64,000 nucleotides of DNA from assembly GCF_018691265.1 (NCBI RefSeq), contig NW_024881323.1:25859506-25923505 (forward strand), written 5' to 3'. The translations under genes and the position numbers were made by a program. Shown piece by piece: positions 58,860 through 64,000 of this stretch (positions are counted from its first letter, which is position 1; each line of letters opens with the position of its first letter). Below the pieces are notes generated by a model that ran no database searches, was not told the origin of the DNA, and saw only the letters and a program-made list of their open reading frames with translations. The stretch comes from Tyto alba. Lineage: Eukaryota; Chordata; Aves; Strigiformes; Tytonidae.

Positions 58860-60380
58860 TATTCTTGACGCTGTGGATACATATAGACACAGGAACTTGC
58901 TACAGTTTTCAAAGAACCAACTACTTAATAAGTTCATACTAGTAGCAGTAGTTAGAGGTTATGTACACAGGTTCCCAAAGTTACCATAACCCTGATGCAC
59001 AGAGGATATTGAGGTCTAAAATGTCACACATGATCATTTCTCTGGAGGATCGGCTCTCCAGAACACTGGAGGAAGCTGAGGGGTCTTCCCATGAGCTGCA
59101 CGGATCACAGTATGTCGCAAACGAGAGCTTTGTGGCTGAAAGCTGTCCACCAAAACAGTACGTTTTGAGGCTTAGGTTGGGCCTTAAAGAAATCTGGTCT
59201 AACGTCACTGAACCCGTGATAGGCTGTTGGTTATTTTTGCTCTAAAACCCCAACAAACCAAACCAAAAGTGTTAACAAAAAATCCCCAGAGACTGGTTAA
59301 CACAGAAGTAGACAGATTTTACTGGATTACTAAAAATATATCATGTTATAGCAATAAGAGAGCATGGACGTTTAGCCGTCTTGCACTGTATAAACAGTAC
59401 TTTATGCTAAGAGTCAAATTAGTCTTGTCAGATCTTATTTTTTGTTACGTGTATCTTGCGAGATGAGCTTGACTATATGGAGGTTATATTTGATAAATAC
59501 GTCATTGTGCTAATGCCATGGTCCTCTGCCTCCAACCAATCCCAGTTAGTTTACATGCATATGCCAATCAAATACATTAAAACTATAAAGCTTTCTATAA
59601 AAGATGTTAGTAATACTGAATTGGAGGCTGGAGGTTGAATAAATGGTAGAGCAAAGACAGTAGAGCATGAGAGATTAATAGGATTTGGTGTTTCAGTATT
59701 TCTGCTTTGAAGAGGAATTTAGAACAGAGTAAAATTCAGAAATAATTAATAAAGATTGCACTAGGTTAGAAAATATATAGCTGATACCTCAATAATTCGA
59801 GAATATAGGGTCCTATATGCTAATAAAATAATTATTTTTTTATCAAAAATATAAATAGCTAGAATTGACCTCATCAGTGTTCATCTTGAGTATGAGGGTG
59901 ATAAAAACCAAAAGGTGTTTAATTTGTCCTCTAATTTATGGTTTCTGTTGTTTACATCTGCTAGAAACTTCTGGCTCATATAAAAACGTATATTATGTCA
60001 AATTGTATCTGTAGATCATGCATTTAAATGCTATCATTTGTTCTTCAAATTAGTTTCACCACAATTATTATGTCTATAATTGTGGTTGTAAAATTGCTGC
60101 TCAAAAGGTCATGTTAAGGTTCCTCTAAAAATGCTAATCTCATTTTTCACTAGTTTGCACTAACCAGTGTACCATAATATTAGTGCCTGACACCTTAGGA
60201 GTGGAAGAGGACTCACAAGATCTCCACAGAGCCAGACTCAGGATGGGGTATTCCATGACAGCTCTTCCTTCCAAAATAAAATAACCTGATTTAGGACTTT
60301 GCAAATTTGGACACGTCTTTTAATGACCTAGCATCGCAAGTGGCCTTCTGCTTTCCTTTGCCGTTACTGTAGGGAAGCAA
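58860..60380. other. No gene recognised
   Basis: AT-rich DNA with short frames on both strands only. Confidence 0.55.
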
Positions 60381-60383
60381 AGT

Positions 60384-60836
60384 TCAGTCTGGGTCTGAAG
60401 TTGAGCTGTGGTTGGGATTCACCTTCACTGTGGGGCTGAGTGCTTCTGGCTGGGGCTGGAGTGCCGCTAAAGGTGCGATGGGCTGCTTAATACTAGAGAG
60501 AGTGACAGGGCATGTCTTGGTTTGGTCTGAAGGTGGCAATACAAGGCCGTGTGTGAAAGGCTCTACAGCAGCCTGACACTGTGTGTTTTCTCTATTAGTT
60601 ATGGCTGTGTGGCACACAGTCCAGTCTGAGACTCAGGTAGAATCGGGAATAATGTATTCTGCCACACTTTCCCATTCCTTGTGTGCTGAATATGGAAGGC
60701 AACCCAAGGTAACCCAGCAATGAATTTGGCTCCAGCAGCCCAAATGAAATATGAAGATAGGTGGTTGATGCTCTGAGAAACCTCTGAGATTTCCATTACA
60801 TCCTTGTATGCAGTGACATTGGCCAGCTGACTTCAT
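60384..60836 (-). other. Unassigned minus-strand coding-like stretch
   Basis: Overlapping frames of 65-77 codons. The last has a protein-like Pro/Gln/Ser-rich composition (IAPLAALQPQPEALSPTVKV) and ends in a stop. No family or splice pattern is recognised. It may be an old pseudogene or repeat-derived sequence. Confidence 0.25.
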
Positions 60837-61302
60837 TTGAAAACAGATGACATCATTTGAACACTGTCATCTTCAGCTTCCACAGAAGCTGCCCTCAACA
60901 CATGAACATGGTTGTCCATTAATATAGTTGCAGTTATACATGTAAATTTATGGGTCAGATAATTATAAAATCATGGGCTTATCCCTCATCTGTTAGCCCA
61001 GAGTGATGGGAGCTGGTGAAGAAGGTGACTGCAAAGGTATGCTGGTGCTGTAATTGAACTCCTTTACCTTGCCCCATTGTTGTGCCTCAAACAGGGTTTG
61101 TTACCTGGTGTGCAGAAGCCAGTCTTGCACACAGATCCGAGATATCAGTTTATTCTATATTTGTGCAAAGATGAGTGCTAGGGGGTTATGCCACAAAGCT
61201 AGCACACACACAAAAGAACTTCAAGGTATTTATACACTTCAGACTACAGGATTACATGTTTACTATAATGACTATTAGTTGCTTATCACTTCTATGCCTC
61301 AT
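60837..61302. other. End of the tandem unit, no gene recognised
   Basis: The sequence just before the second copy of the 2.7-kb repeat. If the array is regular, it corresponds to what lies left of position 1 outside the window. Confidence 0.5.
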
Positions 61303-64000
61303 TGGTTAGTAACGTGCCTCGTCTTCATTTAAAGTTATAGTGGGTTTTAATTTTTCTGCACAAGCTCAAAGGGTGAGGGTCTTTACTCAGGCAGGGATCT
61401 TTGAAGCGGTGGGTGTGATTTTTACTATTAGAATAGTTCCTACAAAGGACACTCTAATATCTAATTAATCTGATTTATGGTAAACAATTTTAACGAACTT
61501 CTATGTTTCAGGATGTTTCTCTTCTTCAAGGACAGTAGCTCCTTTTTATAAGTTCCTTACTAATCATTGTTAATGGTTTAACGAACAGAATAGCATTCTA
61601 TCTATCCTTGTATTTGATGAGAAACATTTGTATGGCCTATGTGTCCTTGTATTTGATGAGGAAACATTTGTGTGGGTTACACCAAGGTGAAGTCTTCCAA
61701 GAATAAATATGAAGCCCCAGGCTATGCTACTGTACTGGGCAGCCGGTGATGGCTAGAGTCTGGAGTGCTCTGTGCTAGCTAACTGCTTTTATTTTTATCA
61801 TGCCCTCTTCACCAGTAGTAGGAAGAAGGCAGACACTATGCAACCTGGTATGCATGAAGAATCACCCAAAATTGGGATAAGCTCATTTTAGGATAGCTTT
61901 ATGCTATAATGCAGAAGTACAAATTTGCCCTGATATGGGATTGAGTACCATCTCTTTTTGTATTGAAGAACCTTATATAATATTTTCAGGTGTTTTGTCC
62001 AGGGAAACATACTAATGTACTTTTACTAGAATAAGGGTATATAGAAGCCCTATATTAAAAAAAAAAAAAAATGCACAGAATAGAGAAAAAATATTTTAAA
62101 GGAAATCAGACTACAGGCCATATCTTTCAAAAACAGTGGTTTAATTTTGCAAGAATCATGTAAATAGAGTGAAGGGGACTAAGGACTTATTTCAGAGTGT
62201 CAAGAGGGACACAGGAAAATGAAGACAACAAAAATCTGGGACATGTTATAAAAGTAATGACTCATAGTGCCTAGGACACAGACAGGTTTGTGACACCTGT
62301 GTTTTATGAAGTTAGACTCATGGTGTCACCGATTAACTGCTCTGTTGGTGAAATGGCGATAATGGGATGTAATTGGCTGCATTTGTTCTTTTTTAACAAT
62401 AGGGAATGGCTGAGGGGGGTTATATTTTTAATAACACATAATTGAACTAGAAGATCTGTTGATAGATTACCGAGTGATGCTCAAGGCCACGTGAGTGTTC
62501 CTCCTTTCAAGCTCAAAGCGGTTTTCACTGCTCAGGAGAACTCACATAAAATGAAAAGGTTGTTCTTTGAGTCCTGTTTCACAAGTAAATATCCTCGAAG
62601 ATGCAATATAGCAGTCTTGATTCAATTCTGCCTCTCCAGTTGCTCTGAATGCAGCACCAGGAAGCAATTGAGGCTGGCTTTGGACACGGGTGTGAGCTTG
62701 CATGGTTCACCTGGATGGTTCAGCAAGTAGTGCCTCTGTCTGGGTCAGCGTGGGAGCTGCATGCTCAAGGAGGAATTTGTCTTGTCATGTCCCCTGTTAT
62801 GGATAACCGGGTGGTGGATGCGTGATCTCATGCTCTCAGGGACCTCGTCTCTCAGCCAGCTGAATCAGGGACCTGCCCAAAATGTGCCTTGCTGTGGTGG
62901 GAGCTGCAAGTAGCGCTGCAGCTGGGCCCTGGCCCATGGAAGTACTCCCTTGTTCAGGTGTAGCCTAAACACACACTGATTGTCTGGGCACCGTCTGTGT
63001 CAGTGCAGAATGAGAGACACCTCTGGAGGAGCCCAGGGATTGTCTTCATCTGTCTGAGTACAAACGGATCACCTTCTCTCCACTGGCTCTGTTATACAGG
63101 GAGTCTGATGTAGGCCTCGAAAAACTAATTTACAGATACTTAAAAGTAGGAACTGTCAAACCCTGCCCCACAGGGTCTGTCTTCATCTTCCTTTCTCCAG
63201 ACCTTGCTTGTGCAGATGGAGGAGGGCCAGTGACGAGGCACCAGGCTGGTGGGGAAAACCACTGAATTGCCTGGGCCTGCGCCCATCAGCTGTCCCCTCC
63301 CTGCCTTTCTGCCTCCCGGTGACCCGTTGCTGCCAGCATACTCACAGCAGGCTCTGCTGGCAGCTGCTTTTGGAAGCAGCCAGGAGGTGCGTGCAGTCAG
63401 CTGATGGTGTATTATTTTGCAGCTTCTAGGCCTGCTACTGGCACTTCATCATGCCATTTGAATTATAATGGCCAACCTTTTGTTCAGGTTTGGTGAGTAA
63501 AGCCAGATTTTAATATGCTTATCTTCCTCTCTGAACTGTTACACACCTTTAAACATCAGTCTATAGTGACATCCTTGCCTCCAAAAGCTGCTTCTGTTAA
63601 ATAATCTAAACAGACTGTGGAGCTCCTGAAATATATTTGTTTTGTTGTGCGAACAGATGTGAGTAGAGGGAAACCTGGTGTGACACAGGCTGGCAGTGCT
63701 AAACTGTGCTTAGTTGAGAGAGCTCCCTGGCTGGCAACAGAGTCCTCTGGTCATGATGCTGTGGTTTTCAGCTGCAGTGTTGTTAAAATAAGCTGCAACC
63801 ATATGGAACTCTTTCCCAATATTACTCTTCCTCCTGAACGTGGGATATTATGCAGCCGTGAAAGCTATGACAGGCCTGCTTTAATGCAAAGAGGCCAAAG
63901 AAGGGCTCATTACACATGTCATGGCTGCAAGGAGGGCTCAGCAGCTGGAAGAGGCCTGGGAGAAGAGAAGGCAGCCATGCATGAGGGGATGTCTCTAGGG
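61303..64000. repeat. Downstream copy of the 2.7-kb direct repeat (start of next tandem unit)
   Basis: It begins with the same bases as position 1 of the window and stays collinear to the last base, which corresponds to position 2704. The offset is 61302 at the start and 61296 at the end, a net loss of six bases spread over five indels. Near identity over 2.7 kb means a recent duplication, ongoing gene conversion, or an assembly effect. Confidence 0.95.

Noticed and set aside
1..64000. CRISPR array, bacterial operon, rRNA or tRNA gene
   Set aside because: No regular spacer array, Shine-Dalgarno-led gene series or RNA gene was seen. Introns, CR1 and LTR elements show this is vertebrate DNA; the tRNA-like matches are primer-binding sites only.

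Overview
The window reads as vertebrate, most likely avian, nuclear DNA. It has CR1-type LINE tails, several proviruses of bird-like composition, and split genes with GT-AG introns. No database search was possible; gene names rest on recognised protein segments translated across predicted splice sites.

Layout. Positions 1-2704 recur almost unchanged, in the same orientation, at 61303-64000. The window therefore covers one full unit of about 61.3 kb of a tandem repeat plus the start of the next unit. Inside the unit: (i) 2.7-9.7 kb, AT-rich DNA without a recognised gene; (ii) 9.70-16.60 kb, provirus A (minus strand, class II type, Lys-like primer site, dUTPase, truncated integrase, broken env); (iii) 17.64-24.66 kb, a seven-exon minus-strand gene recognised as C1orf131 (DUF4602, ribosomal small-subunit processome), with an open frame of 290 codons; (iv) 24.1-25.15 kb, a CpG island in bidirectional position; (v) 36.4-39.5 kb, plus-strand exons of GNPAT with a frameshift and no later exons; intron 1 holds provirus B (27.30-35.68 kb, His primer site), a composite carrying two different gag-protease segments; (vi) 39.94-40.31 kb, a solo LTR of the B family where GNPAT sequence stops; (vii) 44.92-57.53 kb, RAB4A on the minus strand with all coding exons but two frameshifts; its last intron holds provirus C (about 45.2-50.26 kb, Arg-like primer site, no 3' LTR); (viii) 57.35-58.16 kb, the RAB4A CpG island; (ix) 58.1-61.3 kb, unassigned DNA leading into the next unit.

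Interpretation. C1orf131 and GNPAT are normally head-to-head neighbours. RAB4A lies elsewhere on the same chromosome arm in human, so the unit looks like a fusion of two ancestral loci, possibly at the solo LTR. Two of the three genes look decayed and one looks intact. The unit is tandemly repeated and rich in proviruses. That combination suits an ampliconic, poorly recombining compartment such as a W chromosome or a germline-restricted chromosome, but nothing in the sequence proves which. A tandem segmental duplication on an autosome, or an assembly artefact, remains possible. Five of the six or so differences found between the two 2.7-kb copies are small indels, two of them in C runs, so sequencing error must be considered before any single frameshift is trusted.
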